Shown here: piece after piece, positions 13,900 through 26,893 of the stretch
Layout of the letters: the number at the start of each line of letters is the position of its first letter
Position numbering within the stretch: position 1 is the stretch's first letter
NCBI RefSeq assembly: GCF_000002425.4
Contig: NC_037261.1
Coordinates: 5,666,098-5,730,097, forward strand
Reading direction: 5' to 3'
DNA length: 64,000 nt
Source of the DNA: Physcomitrium patens
Taxonomy: Eukaryota; Streptophyta; Bryopsida; Funariales; Funariaceae
Made by a program: the position numbers and the translations under genes
Notes under the pieces: model-generated
What the model was told of the DNA's origin: nothing
What the model saw: only the letters and a program-made list of their open reading frames with translations
Databases searched by the model: none

Positions 13900-16800
13900 T
13901 CCTGTGTGTGTGTATCAGAGCTTCATGGCTTCCTTGAAGATCATCAGCTCCCCTACATACTAACCCCATCTCCAACTCCCAATGATGTGTGCTTGAAAAT
14001 TCCTTCTATATGGTGGCATTGTTGAACGGATGACACAATGGTGTGCCTTCTTGTGCATGTTGCCATACTGACCTTCTATTGTGCTCACAACCTTCAGAGT
14101 TTTGCCTCCACATGATGTTTCTCTTCTTTTGAGTTTGTTCTTTGGATGTGTGTCTTTGGGTTATTGTTGGGAGAGAGTATGCTACCAAGCAAAAAAGGAA
14201 GATACCACTGGAAGAATTGTTGAGGACTGCTAGTACTATTCATGGAGCTACAAGTTGGGAGGATTGTATCATGGACCTGCATAAATGTTGTGGTTGTTTT
14301 GGACAAAAATAAATTGGGTTGACATTTATGTCTCAACAGCTCATAATTAATTGATAAATTTAGGATTTTTTTTGGAAATAGGTGCAACTTGTAGAAAGTT
14401 TCATTCTAAGGATTTTGATTGAAAGCAATATTTTTATTGATAAATGTTGGAATTGTAATTGTTACACTAGATAAAATTATCAAAAAATAAAAACATATAT
14501 ATTACAATATATTGATATGTATAAAAAATCATAATACATATTTTGCAATTACAATGATTGCAATTCATTTTGACCTTGATATAACTAAGAAATAAAAAAA
14601 TATAAATGTAAATTTTATATAATATTATTTTTAATTTAAAATAGTTTCAAAATATCTATTTTTAAAATTTATAAATACATATTTTATGAACCCATTAGTT
14701 TTTAGATGTATCAAATTTTATACTTTGGTATAATTGAAGGGGTCTATATTAATATAAACTTAAGATATCTTAACCAATAAATTATTATATAAAGTTTTTT
14801 AATTTTAATTTTCATAATAAATTACTTATAATGTTATTAATTTTTTTTAATTTAATGTAATAGTATATAGTCCAAAATGAATACATATAATATAATATAG
14901 AGGGATTTATAAAATAATTACATCAAATGTATTGATCATTATTTATTCTTGAAAAAAAATCACAATGTAAAGAATATTTTAATTGATAATAAAGTCGATG
15001 ATTTGAAATTTTACTTAAAATATAAATATATACTTAAGCTTAGTTTATAAAATAAAATTTTATTTTGGAAGAATAATAATCAATAAATGTATCATCATTC
15101 TACTTGGTGTGCATACATACATATATACATACATATATATATATATATATATATGCAATCATTAGAAGATAAAAAAAATTAAAAAAATTGTATGTAAATA
15201 ATTTTAAAAAAATATATATTATTTTTATATATTATTCTCATAAGTAATAAATGCTTTTATAAATAAGTCTTAAGTTATATTTGAATGGTTCTATATTTAA
15301 CCTTGAATGCTTAGATCATCTCAATCAATTGACATTAGAAAACCATTTTGTAAAATCTTTTATAGACATTTTACAAAAATTCCTCTACCAACGAAATAGA
15401 ATAATAAACATTGCTCAAGGTCCAATATTAATTAGTAAATTAATATTGGCATATAAAATATAGCATGGTTTTAGCTTTGTAAATCCCAATTACAAAATTC
15501 ATATTGCATAATAAGATTGGTCTATCTATATTCAGCATTTAAAACAAAATATTCCAATGGAAAATTAGAAGAGTAGAGCACGAAATAAAACTTAATATTT
15601 TAGTAAGCATTACTTTCAGTATATTCACTAGAAGCAACCATACCAGGGGAGTCTTTATGTTTATAATAGGTAATAAGAAGGCAACTTTTAAAGCTTGTAA
15701 TTAGTTAAAATAAAGAAATATTTCTTGATTAGATTTGTACTTATGTAAATTAGCTACAAGGGTGTAAGAGGAAAAAATAAGGTGGGATATATTTTTTTTA
15801 TACATAGCATGAGATAGTGTTATCTACAAAAACAAATTATAGTTTTTGCTATGATTTGATAAGTTGTGCCATGTATTGCAAAAAAATAACTTTAAATAAT
15901 ACTTTAAAACTATCCACAACTTTTAGAATCAGGATATGAGTTATCATGTTTAAAGCTATAATAAAAATGAATTAAAAAAAATCAAAATGATTTAATTCAT
16001 GTCATGATTTCTTTTCACTTAATACTGTCTTCAAAAGCCAAGACTTTCAAAGCACAACTTTCTTCACAAAGTAGAAATTTTCATTGGGCTAATGAACCAT
16101 GACTCTTTTTTAAAGTAGGTTTCTTGCTATAAAACTATTAAAAGAAAAATGAACTGTCTAATAATATCTTATTAAGCATTAGAAATGGGTCTTTTAGTGC
16201 ACGTTGGGTATGCCACAAACAGAAGTGTTCTCAGAAAAACAATTAAATTAGGACCAAATGTTCTAATCCAACAACCTAGAACTTGTTTTGTTTTAATTAT
16301 TTCAACCCAAAGAAATTAAAAGCATTGAGTAAGGCTTACTTTTTCGAATTTGAGACTCTCCATTTTATCCCCTTTTCCCATGAATTGTGCCAAGATCAAA
16401 GTTACCACACTCATCCTGGAAAATGCTTCCTCCATCCTTATGTGCAAAACCTTGAAAGATGATGCAGCATTCATGGTGGCATTAAATAAGGAAAGCAAAG
16501 GCTGTGGTCCTTGTCTGTGCACATGTGAGGGCTTTGCTATGGCCCCCTCCTCATTCTCCTTCCTACCAGAGTAAGCAGGTTTCGACCCACTTTACTATTT
16601 ATATTTCATAAGAAAAATGAAATTCAATAAACAAGTAAATGACTGGAAAAATGTACCTGCTTTCAAATGCTTTGGGTCAGAGGCACTATGCCCAATAGGC
16701 AAAGGATTGACCACCACACTCCTCCAATTTTGATTATTGCAATGGGGCTCCAACAGTGTGAGGAACAACTAGTATGATATATTTCTCATTATTAAAGCTC

Positions 16801-17500
16801 AGACACCCAAACTGCAATGCAGGTGATAAACATTCATGTAACTCATAGAAGTTTGAAAATGCTCAACTGTGGTATAACTCGATTTTCACTACCAACAGAT
16901 CTCAGCTCTGACACACACACAAAAAGCAAATAAAGGTACCAGAACAGGGTCCACCGAATTGGATAGGTATGTAGGTAGGTAGGTATGTAGGTAGGTGAAC
17001 AATGAGGGAGGCACCAACACATGCAAAGGCTTTTCTCAACTGGCCTCGAAAGGCAGAGCCTGAGCTGTGATGGAATTATTCATTCGTCCATTTACACCTA
17101 TTCATCCATATATCCCGACCCACTTTTCTCTTTACTTTTTCACAAAATACATACTTCTAATACAAAATGTGACCCGGCATGTTCCCACATCCCTCTCCAA
17201 CCCTGGGAGGGGTAGGCTTGGAATGAGGTCGGGAGGACCAAGCCTAAACCAACCCCCCCCCCCCAAAAGCTCCATAAGTGATGAAGCAATGAATGATTGT
17301 GGGCCCAATGCCATTTTATGAGAGGGGAATATGGAGTTGGGTCTTGCTTCTTCTTCACCATCATCTCTTATTTATACGTGTTTTTGTTCATATTTATTGG
17401 CTTTGACAAGTGACTGGAGCTGGGTAAACTGAAAGAGAGTAGGGGGACAACATTACATCTCCAATTATGTCCCAAAAACAGGGTTGCAGCAGACATTGAT
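13900..17500. other. AT-rich intergenic region, no gene recognised
   Basis: From about 14,400 to 16,200 the sequence is strongly AT-rich, with runs of A or T and a TA dinucleotide tract at 15,133-15,154. Composition recovers after 16,300, where both strands are open across 16,316-16,574 and a GGTA-type microsatellite lies at 16,965-16,997. Neither strand of 16,316-16,574 gives a protein I recognise and no flanking exons were found. Nothing else can be supported. Confidence 0.5.
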
Positions 17501-20300
17501 GATTCCTGCTTCTTTTTGTACCACGTACGCTTGAGTGGAGGAGGCAGTGGTTTCGGAGATTTAACCCTTTGTTTAAAGGTTAGATTCTCGCATTATCCGC
17601 TTGGACTTTCCCATCAATTTAGGGAAAGGTGAATACTTGGGCATGCCTGTTTGATAGATCACTCCACATACCTTCTGTTTGGGAGGGTTTCAAAGCATGA
17701 GAATGACTAAAACTTTGGAAAAGTGGACACCTAAAGGCTAATGTACATCAGTGCTTGGATTTCCATGATTGAAGTCTGCCCACCTTGGAGACTCCAATTC
17801 TTCTGAATTTGAGTTCATTGGAAAACGAGACTTAGCAGTTGACGCATCAAATCGAGTCCAGTATGAAATTTGCTTCACACTGCTCACTATGCGACGCATG
17901 ATCAGTATTTTTTTTAAGGTTAAGAAGAACATGCACGTGTCACCAGTTGTAAGCAATCTCCAAATTGGAGTCGCAGAAGAAGGTGAAGGTTCCACGTTTA
18001 AAATTCGAGGAACATTAGGTACTACTGGTCGGAAGTGAATCATTCAAGCCAATTTTACTGTAAACCTCCACGAAGAGGGTCTCAGAGCCAAGAGCCAGGA
18101 TGTCAAAGAGCGCAAGAAGTGTTCAGTGCATTATATACGGTACTTTCACCTCAGTCAGCCTCTACAATTTTAAGAAGATTTTGACTCTCATAGTTTAGGG
18201 GTGTATATATACATTGATGTACAAAAAGACTTGTAGAGTTGATTGATTGCTGATCCTGAGAACAGACAATGAATCGGAAACCCAGCACTTTGCACTTGCT
18301 TTCTGTGTCAGTCTCCACTTTACATGTGGCAGACTTAGTAGCATTCATTTGAACCCACTCCCCTTATTAAACTTGCAACATGAAACGTCAAAAGTTTTTG
18401 TTTGAATTGGAAAAGCTGAAAGAAGCAAGAGTATCAAACGAGAAACAAAATTTGTGTCTACGACTGATTGTAACGAGTTGAGGGATAGAGCACTCTGACG
18501 AGCTAGAGAAAATTCATTATTTCGAGAGCCGACTCTCGAGTCCTGTCCTTCGTCTGTTGAGTTCCTGAGAAAATCACGATAGTACAGGCATAAGAACAAC
18601 GAAATTAATGCGTATTTTAAACATGGGAACATTTGCAACCTAAATAGTATTTCATGAATGGAACGCAAAGAATCCGCCTTTACTTAAAAAAATAGACAAT
18701 GATGTGTTACTCATTGAGACTCTACGACCGCAAAAACTCTAATTATAAAAAGGTCAGTCAAACATCTCTTCATTTGCTTCACAATCATTGGATCCTTTTT
18801 AACACTAGTTTAAATTACAAAAAGAAAAAATAAAGAACTTATGTCCTTGTCCACTTGGGTGAGAATCAAATTACTTTTTCTCTTGGAAAACATGCGCCTA
18901 CATGTGTTGAACGATTTTCACACACCTGGCAGACGCTCACATAACAGAGCACAGTGAGAATACAAATACGAGGGAGAATATCAGCTTTACCCCAAGGTCC
19001 TTCTGGTCGTTTGCACGTCAATTCCACCTCTCAACATGGCTCCACTTGATGCTGACTAAACACGCCAACCCATGTGATAAGCCTAGCGACAATTAGCAAG
19101 ACAAGTTTACAATTCTGCAACAGCCAATTGCTGGAATATGAGGTTACCTATCCACTAACAGAAGGCATCTTATGATTCCAAAAGTATTTGTTTATTTGTC
19201 TGTTTTTCTCGAACGTGATAGCCAGCGTCAATCACCTTCAAGGAAGAAGTAAAAGCAGTTTAAATGTTAGTCTTCACTAAGAATGTGAAACCAGCAGCCA
19301 TCCTACCGGCAATTCAAGTTGAAACCTAAAGATACACAATCAAATTCGAGGGCACCTAAAGCTACAATGTATAGAATCCTACAACCTATGAGTCACCAGA
19401 TGGCTAATTCGTGACGTAGACCCGTAACTCCAATCCCTCCACTCGCTCTTCTTGATACCCTCGTCAGGAACCCATAGGACACTTTAGATACACCAAGACA
19501 ATACAACACACCAGTGATCGCTGTTGTCATTGTGAACTAATGTCTATCTATAATCTCACAACAAAGTAAGCTCTAAGTACAGAGAAGCATTCTCATGAAC
19601 ATGAACAGTGTTAGCACGGTCACGATCTGGAGAAACCGCAAAGTATTAAAAAACCCATTAGCTGCAAGAAACAAAAGTTCTGCAAGTAGGGATTTTAAAA
19701 CAAACTGCCAAACCCTCAACTACGTGCATTGGTTGTTGGTAGCTATTCTTAAAGTCGACTGCAATCATCACCGAGTAAATCGACATGTGAGCACTATGGT
19801 ACAATATGCACATCCACTCCTAAAAAATAAATAAATGGAGGAACGCCTCATAACATAAAACGCATCCGACTACGTTCAAATACAGATATATTAAAATCTA
19901 GGCAAACTTCAAAACACGCACTCTCCATAATCTGAAGAGAGCATCCCATTCAGTCTCAATTAGAATAACTAAAATTACGTAGGCGATCGTACAGCAGCGT
20001 AAGGTGACGACAAATCTCACATAGGATAAGTGCTTCTTTAGGGCTTCGAGAAGGTAAAGTAACTGCAATCCAACACCAGGAACCTGGCAGAGATCGAAGA
20101 CAACTACTGTTTCGTATGCAGCTTTGTAAAACAAGGCTGTAGAAAACAATCATGCACATAACGAGAATGCATCAATCTGAATGAAGAACTCAAACAAAAT
20201 GAATCACAAGACCCTAAGTTATGATATTTCATTGCAATATTGAGCTTCTAGCCCTAACCATAATTATTTCAAGCACATCGGGGTTGCAAGTTCAGATGTT
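17500..20300. other. Intergenic region with unassigned short open frames
   Basis: Overlapping open frames at 17,738-18,043 (both strands), 18,345-18,668 (-) and 19,595-19,834 (+) lack convincing initiation or splice context and resemble no family I know. Base composition is intermediate, so untranslated transcript or a noncoding RNA is possible. Nothing in the sequence demonstrates either. Confidence 0.35.
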
Positions 20301-20324
20301 TGGAATACTTAGTATCAGTGAAAA

Positions 20325-21584
20325 TTGCATCCAAGAAGGATGGAGACTAGAAGAAATACACAAAAGAGAGTACAGCAATTGGACAAGGAGAAATGGCATT
20401 CACAGCCAACAAAACCTGATGCTCACGACAGTAACGTTGCTCCGCATTCTGCATACATGCAGCAGCAGGCCGAGAATTGGTGTGAAGACTTCAGTTCTAG
20501 AAACGGCTGCTGCATCTGTTCTTCGATTATTGGTTTGGTTCATCCAACAATGCACATTCCAAGTCCATGTGATCGTCAGCAGGAGGAGCAGATAATGTAG
20601 ATGCTGTCGAACGTGAAATCAGCAAGAAAGCAGAAGGAGTTCTTGTGGTTTCCATTGCAATTCCTTCGAAAGTGGTGAGTAGAATTGAATTTACAAAATT
20701 TGCATCTAGTTTTGAGAGGGGAAGTATCTATGTGGTAGACAATTTCGATGACGAGAACCGTCAAAAAAATATCATGTTAAACCTTTCTAGAAGACAAATC
20801 TCATTGTATGTCTATTAGTTTTATCTTAATCTTAGCTTTGATCATAGCTGACTGTGGGGAATGTTCAGTATTACAATCTCAGACGGCTTCTCAGTCTTTC
20901 ACACTTCAATTTGTATTCTAAGTTTTCTAGACAAGCAACAAAGAACCATTTAGTGTTGGAATCAAAATGACAGAAGAAATGACAAAAATTAAATCCTGTA
21001 ATAATACTAGTGTCATGAAAACTTCAAAAGATAGCAGAATAATTAACACTATGTTTTTCTTTATAAAAAAAGGTTGATATTGCGCAGTAAGCCGAGGTTG
21101 TTCTCGAGAGTTGTGTGCATATAAACTATCGGTTACAATGAACTTTAGCTTAGCAGCAGAAATTAACTCAACCAAGATCAGCAGGTGGAGCAGACGTTGC
21201 TGAAGGCTATGTCGGTCCTGTCGGACCTACGAAGCAGATGTGATCTATGTCCATTTTCTAATTCATGAGCATTTCCCTAGAATCACCTCTATTCACTATC
21301 CAAACACGAAATTCTGCCTCTACAGAAATCCACCTCCAGTTTCTACACACACCCATTTCACCATGTCACGACAATCAATTGGGGTCCTGGAAAGATGCCT
21401 CGATCTCCGTGCTTCAACACATGCATCCATATCCATGGATTCTATTCTGCAGGGCTTCACACAGAGCAAGTGTAAGCCGCAGTTGCAATCTGAAAAATTC
21501 CGTGCTAGCAGCTTAACAACCGATTCCCATGGTCCTGAAGTTTTACTCATTAATAAATACCTGATGAAAGATTACACCCAGTAG
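20325..21584 (+). CDS. Tentative unrecognised spliced gene
   Basis: Several plus-strand segments look exonic. The first, 20,325 to about 20,580, encodes a hydrophilic Gln/Asp/His-rich stretch (QQLDKEKWHSQ...) followed by a Cys-rich patch (CCICSSI). The second, about 20,586-20,674, follows a CAG acceptor, ends at GTG|GTGAGT and reads AVEREISKKAEGVLVVSIAI. A third begins after CAG at about 21,186 with VEQTLLKAMSVLSDLRSR and is in phase with the second. A fourth, about 21,370-21,584, reads SIGVLERCLDLRAST and ends at a stop. The join between the first two segments and the donor after the third are not secure, and I recognise no family. It could be a real small gene, a noncoding transcript or chance. 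Confidence 0.28.
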
Positions 21585-21936
21585 ACCACACAGAAGGCTA
21601 ACAGATGGCAGTGCAAGTGTACCCTAAGTTTCATTTTGCCGTGCATTTCGGTCAGGATCACCTAATCTGTCAGAGACGACCATTTGAAGAGAACTTGACG
21701 GATGCGCAGTAAATCACGTGAAAGAGGATAAATGTAGGTCACTTCACAATGCTTTCTCCCATTCGTTAGTCCCATATAAGAAGAAGTTTTAACCTCCTGA
21801 AACGTGAAACATCATTCTCCTCGCCGACTATGCTCAGAGTTGACTTGAAGAATTACAGTTGACGTGCCATACTCTTTTCGATTACGCCACAGTAAAAAAA
21901 AATAAAAATAAATAAAAAATACGAGGAATCATACTG

Positions 21937-22374
21937 CTACAGTGACCCACAGTAAGGTCTAGTTGAGTCCGGAACTAAGCTCGTGTTGCAAGTACAAGTG
22001 AAACAGAAAAGCAGAATTGCATAGAGAGGCGAGTACAATGTGCGGGAACACTCCAAGTAATGCCCATGTCCAACACTTTTTCCGGGATTCTGTTCCACCT
22101 CGAAGGACGATTGCCGCGTTATCTGCCGCTCTGTACACGGTTTCGCATCAATAATAAATGAATCTGGAATTGCAGAGCTCCTTGACGCGGTCATCTGCCC
22201 TCGCAATTGTCGTGGTGACACAGTGAAAGGAACACAGGTCAGAGACGTAGCTGTAGGTTCAGCACAGAACGCTTCGATTCTGAATCCAAGAAACAAATTT
22301 AGCACCGCCACCACCAAAAATAGATTATGCTGAATCAAGAACCGTCGCCGCAGCATAAAAGTTGAAACTTTCAA
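21937..22374 (-). CDS. Hypothetical 145-residue protein with hydrophobic N-terminus
   Basis: Single open frame starting MKVSTFMLRRR, then a hydrophobic stretch of about 20 residues (LFLVVAVLNLFLGF) that could be a signal peptide or anchor. The rest contains eight cysteines, including a late CFTCTCNTS cluster. It lies downstream of the HMA gene on the same strand, so it may simply be open 3' UTR sequence. I recognise no family. Confidence 0.22.
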   Translation of the reverse strand: MKVSTFMLRRRFLIQHNLFLVVAVLNLFLGFRIEAFCAEPTATSLTCVPFTVSPRQLRGQMTASRSSAIPDSFIIDAKPCTERQITRQSSFEVEQNPGKSVGHGHYLECSRTLYSPLYAILLFCFTCTCNTSLVPDSTRPYCGSL

Positions 22375-22430
22375 CGCTAAAATAAGTTCACTTGCGCGAC
22401 AGAATCCAATTCAAAGCGAACATACATAAA

Positions 22431-22458
22431 AAAACAAACAAACAAACAAACAAACACA

Positions 22459-22492
<34 letters not shown>
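22431..22492. repeat. AAAC/CA microsatellite
   Basis: A run of CAAA units passes directly into a CA dinucleotide tract of about 40 bases. The antisense reading gives a Val/Cys repeat in a spurious open frame. Confidence 0.95.
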
Positions 22493-22494
<2 letters not shown>

Positions 22495-22955
22495 GCTCTT
22501 TGAGAACATTCAACTTCGTTGATCAATCTTTGATCCCACTTCCAATTTAAAGAAAGAATTGCTCTTCTTTGCATCTGCGTCTTTTCACACACGCTGTATC
22601 GAGTAGGATTCACATTCATGGAATCCACAACTCTATGCATATAATAAGACATAGTAACACGAACACACCAATATCGTACTTTCTGACACATGCTAGACTT
22701 GTGTCAAAACTACCCATCTCCGCTCTATAGAAGCTGGCTCTCCGCAACAACTAAGAGCACCCTGTCATATATATACAGTGCTTTTAAATCAGGCATACCT
22801 GCAGAAACAACACTGGTAAATCACACCCACCCAACTCCATGCAGAGTCGACCAAGTCTCTTTAAAAGACAACTGCCTCCCAATCAGACCATTCGCAACAC
22901 GGAGGCCACCCCGTAATATTTATGCGACAATGTTCCGCAAAATCAGAATCGTTGC

Positions 22956-24798
22956 TCAATACTGAATGCTCTTCATGTAGTGTGGGTTTGTGATGGGTTG
23001 ATTGTTGTAGTCGTGATTGCGGAAATTAGCAGGGTAAGACTGGCTGGGTCTGTAATCACTAAAGTAATTGTCTTTGGGCTGATAACCTCTTTCAGGTTCA
23101 GCAGAGCGGTAGTGGTATCCACCTCCTCCATATGCAACCCGTGGGTCCATTCCTCCGTATGGAACTCGAGGATCCATTCCTCCATATGGGACTCGAGGGT
23201 CCATTCCTCCGTACGACATTCGAGGGTCCATTCCTCCGTTCGACATTCGTGGGTCCATTCCTCCGTTCGACATTCGTGGGTCCATTCCTCCGTTCGACAT
23301 TCGAGGGTCCATTCCTCCATATGAGCTCCTAGGATCCGCATACATTGTTCTGGGATCCATCGTAGGTTGAAATCCTCTATAGTCATAGCTGTGTGGCTGG
23401 AAAGATGCTGGATATTCCATTTTCCTGTCGTTGTTCTGGATGTGATTCTGGTGATTGTTGCCACCTCCACCACCTCCGCCACCACCTTTAGCCTTCGCTT
23501 CGCCGCCACCTTTACCTCCGCCTCCTTCGTTCTTATTCTGATTGTCGTTGCCACCTCCACCACCACCTCCTTCTTTACCCTTGGCCTTTCCTTCGCCTCC
23601 ACCTCCACCTCCGCCTCCCTCACTCTTGTTTTGGTTGTTGTTGCCACCGCCACCTCCACCTCCACCTCCTTCTTTAGCCTTGGCCTTCCCTTCACCACCC
23701 CCATTACCTCCGCCTCCTTCTTTCTTATTCTGATTATTGTTGCCTCCGCCTCCACCTCCACCACCTTTGCCTCCACCTCCTTCGTTCTTATTCTGATTGT
23801 CATTGCCTCCACCACCACCACCACCTTCTTTAGCCTTGGCCTTCCCTTCACCACCCCCATTACCCCCACCTCCTTCTTTCTTGTTCTGGTTGTTGTTGTT
23901 ACCGCCACCACCGCCGCCGCCTCCTCCTCCTCCACCACCTTCTTTAGGTTTGGCTTTCCCTTCACCACCACCACCTGATTCTTTCTTAGCTTCCACAGGC
24001 CAATTGGCCGCCTTCTTGTCTACGTTCTTCTTGAATTTCTTTAACAAAGACGCAGGATCGATATATCCTACGACAGTAACTTTGCTGTGGCCACGGTCAA
24101 TGCTCACTGATTGCACACCTGCACCGTGAAAAAGAGTCCTTTAGTGTACGTAAATAGAATGTCGAAGCGGAAAGCTTGATAAATTTCTCGATGAAAGACT
24201 ACCTCAATTCGTTTGCGATGACAGAAAGACAGACGGAATAACACTCACAGAACAAGCTCTGTATAAAAAGTGCGAATATTCATTCTTCTCGTACACATTA
24301 TCTGCACCAACTATCAAGAGTGAAATTGAGGATGGCGAAAGAAAATAATAGTACCAGGGGCATATCGGGCTTCCTCCAGAACCTTCTCCTCGCACTTGGG
24401 GCAGCACATCTTCACTTTGTACTCATATTTCTGCAACCCAGCAGAGGGACAGTGATTCATCCAAAATGCGTTAACCGTTGAATAGCCGCGAATTCATAAG
24501 GTAAGTAGATAAAAAATGTCTACCAACAGAAGTGGAGAACACCCACACTACAATTGACCTCACAATATCACCAATGCTTTCCACAGACCGAGTCTAATAA
24601 GTGAAGAATCAAGAGATGGACGCGAGTAACATTACTTACAGGCACTGAGGGTGCCTTGGGTTTGTTGTCTTTCTGCTCGCCCTTGTTATTATTGTTGTTC
24701 TTTTCACCACCACCACCTCCTCCGCCACCTCCCTTTCCCTTTTTACCCTTCCCATCACCATTCTCAGTGATCCATTCAGGATCATTGTTCTTGTTCAT
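22956..24798 (-). CDS. HMA-domain metal-binding protein with Gly-rich repetitive tail
   Basis: Three exons on the minus strand: 24,640-24,798, 24,355-24,430 and 22,956-24,118, joined at GT-AG sites in consistent phase, giving 465 residues. A short N-terminal Gly/Asn/Lys linker precedes a heavy-metal-associated fold at about residues 54-110. That fold contains KMCCPKCEEKVLEEA, whose MCxxC core (C63 and C66, preceded by C62) binds a soft metal ion, then VQSVSIDRGHSKVTVVGYID and LLKKFKK. This layout is typical of plant HPP/HIPP metallochaperone-like proteins. The rest is low complexity: poly-Gly blocks alternating with NNNQNK and EGKAKxKEG units, then a MDPRxxxGG tandem repeat (nine-residue unit), then a Tyr/Asn/Pro-rich tail. 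The protein ends KSIQY, with no CaaX box, so it is not isoprenylated and is better called HPP than HIPP. Its substrate metal cannot be told. Confidence 0.9.
23125..23325 (-). repeat. 27-bp in-frame tandem repeat in the HMA gene
   Basis: About eight copies of a 27-bp unit encoding MDPR(M/V)(S/P/A)(N/Y)GG. The three copies nearest the middle are almost identical in DNA and the outer ones have diverged, a pattern of recent slippage or unequal exchange. The repeat keeps several shadow frames open on the plus strand. Confidence 0.93.
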
Positions 24799-26893
24799 AA
24801 CCTGAGCGATTCATTCTAGATGTCAATGAAACCTCTACAATAATAATACAGGGAACGCAGGAAGAAAGAACACAACGCCCACTTTACTTTCTTCCCGAGT
24901 TCGAACACCATCTCATTTTACCGCCAAGAAGTGCAAAAAAGCCCATAATCCCAAAACCTGACATACAGACAAGATTCAAATAACATAATTTCATCCTCTC
25001 GTAGTAAGACAATCATGTTCAACGCAGCAAAGCTTTGTAGCTGCAATCACTAAAACGAAGGTCCTCGTCTAAAACACTGAAGCGACGGCGTGTCACAAAC
25101 ACAGAAAACACACGAACACGCACGAACCCGCAACATCAAAGTGTTACCCAAACCAGACATTCAGTGGTCAAGTCGACAACATACCTCGTTCATGGACGCC
25201 ATCTCGACGCAGCGTCACGCCCACAACGATCTGAACCTCTTATCACCAACAGAGCTAACCCACTTTACTGTTCCCAAGAAGGATAGTATAATTCTCACTT
25301 AAAGCACCCCACCCCCAGCTAAGTCTGCCATCAAGGAGCAGCGGCAACTGGACTCACGAGAAAGCCGAATACAATGGATCAAGGGACAGGCATGAAATAT
25401 GCTCACGACGGGACAGGGGACAGGATTGTTGAGACAATTCAGCTTCAAAGGCGGGGAGCTTCGAGGATGAAATGGGGCGCTTGGGGGACGGTGGCCAGAG
25501 ATGGGGCTAAGGTGGCATTTCAGTAAACAACATTATATGAGAATAAAGCCTACAAACCATTTGTGAGATTTTTTGTCGTGCCAGTGGGACCCGCTTAAAG
25601 AATGAGTAAGCATAGGGTACTAGGACGGAGGGAGGGCCACCTTCCGGGAACACGACAAACACTCAAGTGCCAAAACTACTTTGAAAGCGAGGCCACCTGT
25701 TGCCTCTACAGCTAGAAACTTGAGACCGTGACGGTAGAGTCCAGGGCCCTCTTGGAGAGCCTGTGCTCCTCTCGTCCATGCTCCTCCAGACTTCCGATGG
25801 GGTTGGCTGAACGCATCCTAGGTGCGTCAGACCCGCCTGTTTTTATCATTGACGGAATCAGCAGCAACATCACTAAACTTGCGCTACCTCACAAGTAGCA
25901 ACTCCCCTTTCGTCGATGGCTTTAAGAAAGAATGAAATAAAGAGAACACTGAAGCGTGTGCACTGGGATCCACCTTTTCCCGACTACTCACATACGACAA
26001 TCCTAAAATTTCATCCTTTTTGACGATAGGTTGTTGCGTTGAATTGTTTAGCGGGCAACATTTTTTGGTATTAAAAATATCGTGTATTAATTCAGTATGT
26101 AATACGACAAATCTCCATACACACGAGAACAAAAAGTACCTATAGATTGCCCTGGAAATAAAGTTTCAACATTGCAGACAATCGTGTGACGTACTGCCAT
26201 TGTCTTGGCAAAACTGGATCCCTCCTATTGCGATTCAAGTTATCTCAATCGACGATGCATAGGTTTCGATGAGAAATTGATGGTGGCATTCGGAGAGACG
26301 AATGATTTTCCTGGAAACCCCAACTGTTCTTGATGTCAATCTGGTTACATTGTGTTGAAAAGAAATAGGAGCATAGGCACAATGGGAGCTGGTAATAGAA
26401 GATGCGGTGCTCCAATTGCCATCAACTGCGATGCTTTGCAGCATGAATAGTTACTGATGCGGTGCTTTTCGTGTTTTATAAGTTGTAAACTACAGAAATT
26501 TGGATTATCGAATTGCTCAAATTTGTTTCATGAATTCAGTGCGTGTCGGACGGAAATAGTAATTCAGCAAAGAAGACCACCCATCCTCTCTGATCTTTTT
26601 TTGGTACGCGATGTGACAACCAGCAGATCAGGCTCTGTCATTAAGACGGACACCTGGAATAGCAATCTTGAAATTTCGGATTCTCTGACCAACTACACCA
26701 CTCCCGAGAATCTCTCAACATACATGCTGGCCTGCATACTCGTTCACGGTCATGTGTAATGATAGCAATTTAACAAACGTCATGAGGTAATAGGTTCTCT
26801 CTAAATACCCAGTCACTTGGATATGCACCTGTTGACACATCTGCTAACAATAGGGTAGATCCTCTATTTCCATCACTATATCCAGAATGTGTC
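24799..26893. other. 5' flank of the HMA gene and 3' flank of the M18 gene
   Basis: About 2.1 kb with no recognisable exon. The part next to 24,799 should hold the promoter and 5' UTR of the HMA gene; the part next to 26,894 should hold the 3' UTR of the aminopeptidase gene. Open frames at 25,884-26,132 (-), 26,235-26,444 (-) and 26,457-26,759 (+) have no family resemblance. Confidence 0.45.

Noticed and set aside
22973..23974. 333-codon minus-strand frame overlapping HMA exon 3
   Set aside because: A +1 shadow frame of the repetitive exon; the repeat keeps it open, and it lacks the HMA domain.
23367..23978. 203-codon plus-strand frame rich in Thr/Ser/Val across the HMA gene
   Set aside because: It is the antisense of the Gly-rich repeats, kept open by their triplet periodicity. 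The minus-strand reading has an HMA domain and proper introns.
23797..24129. Proline-rich plus-strand frames (PPPPPP) opposite the HMA gene
   Set aside because: Poly-Pro is the mirror of poly-Gly codons; there is no start context or splice support.
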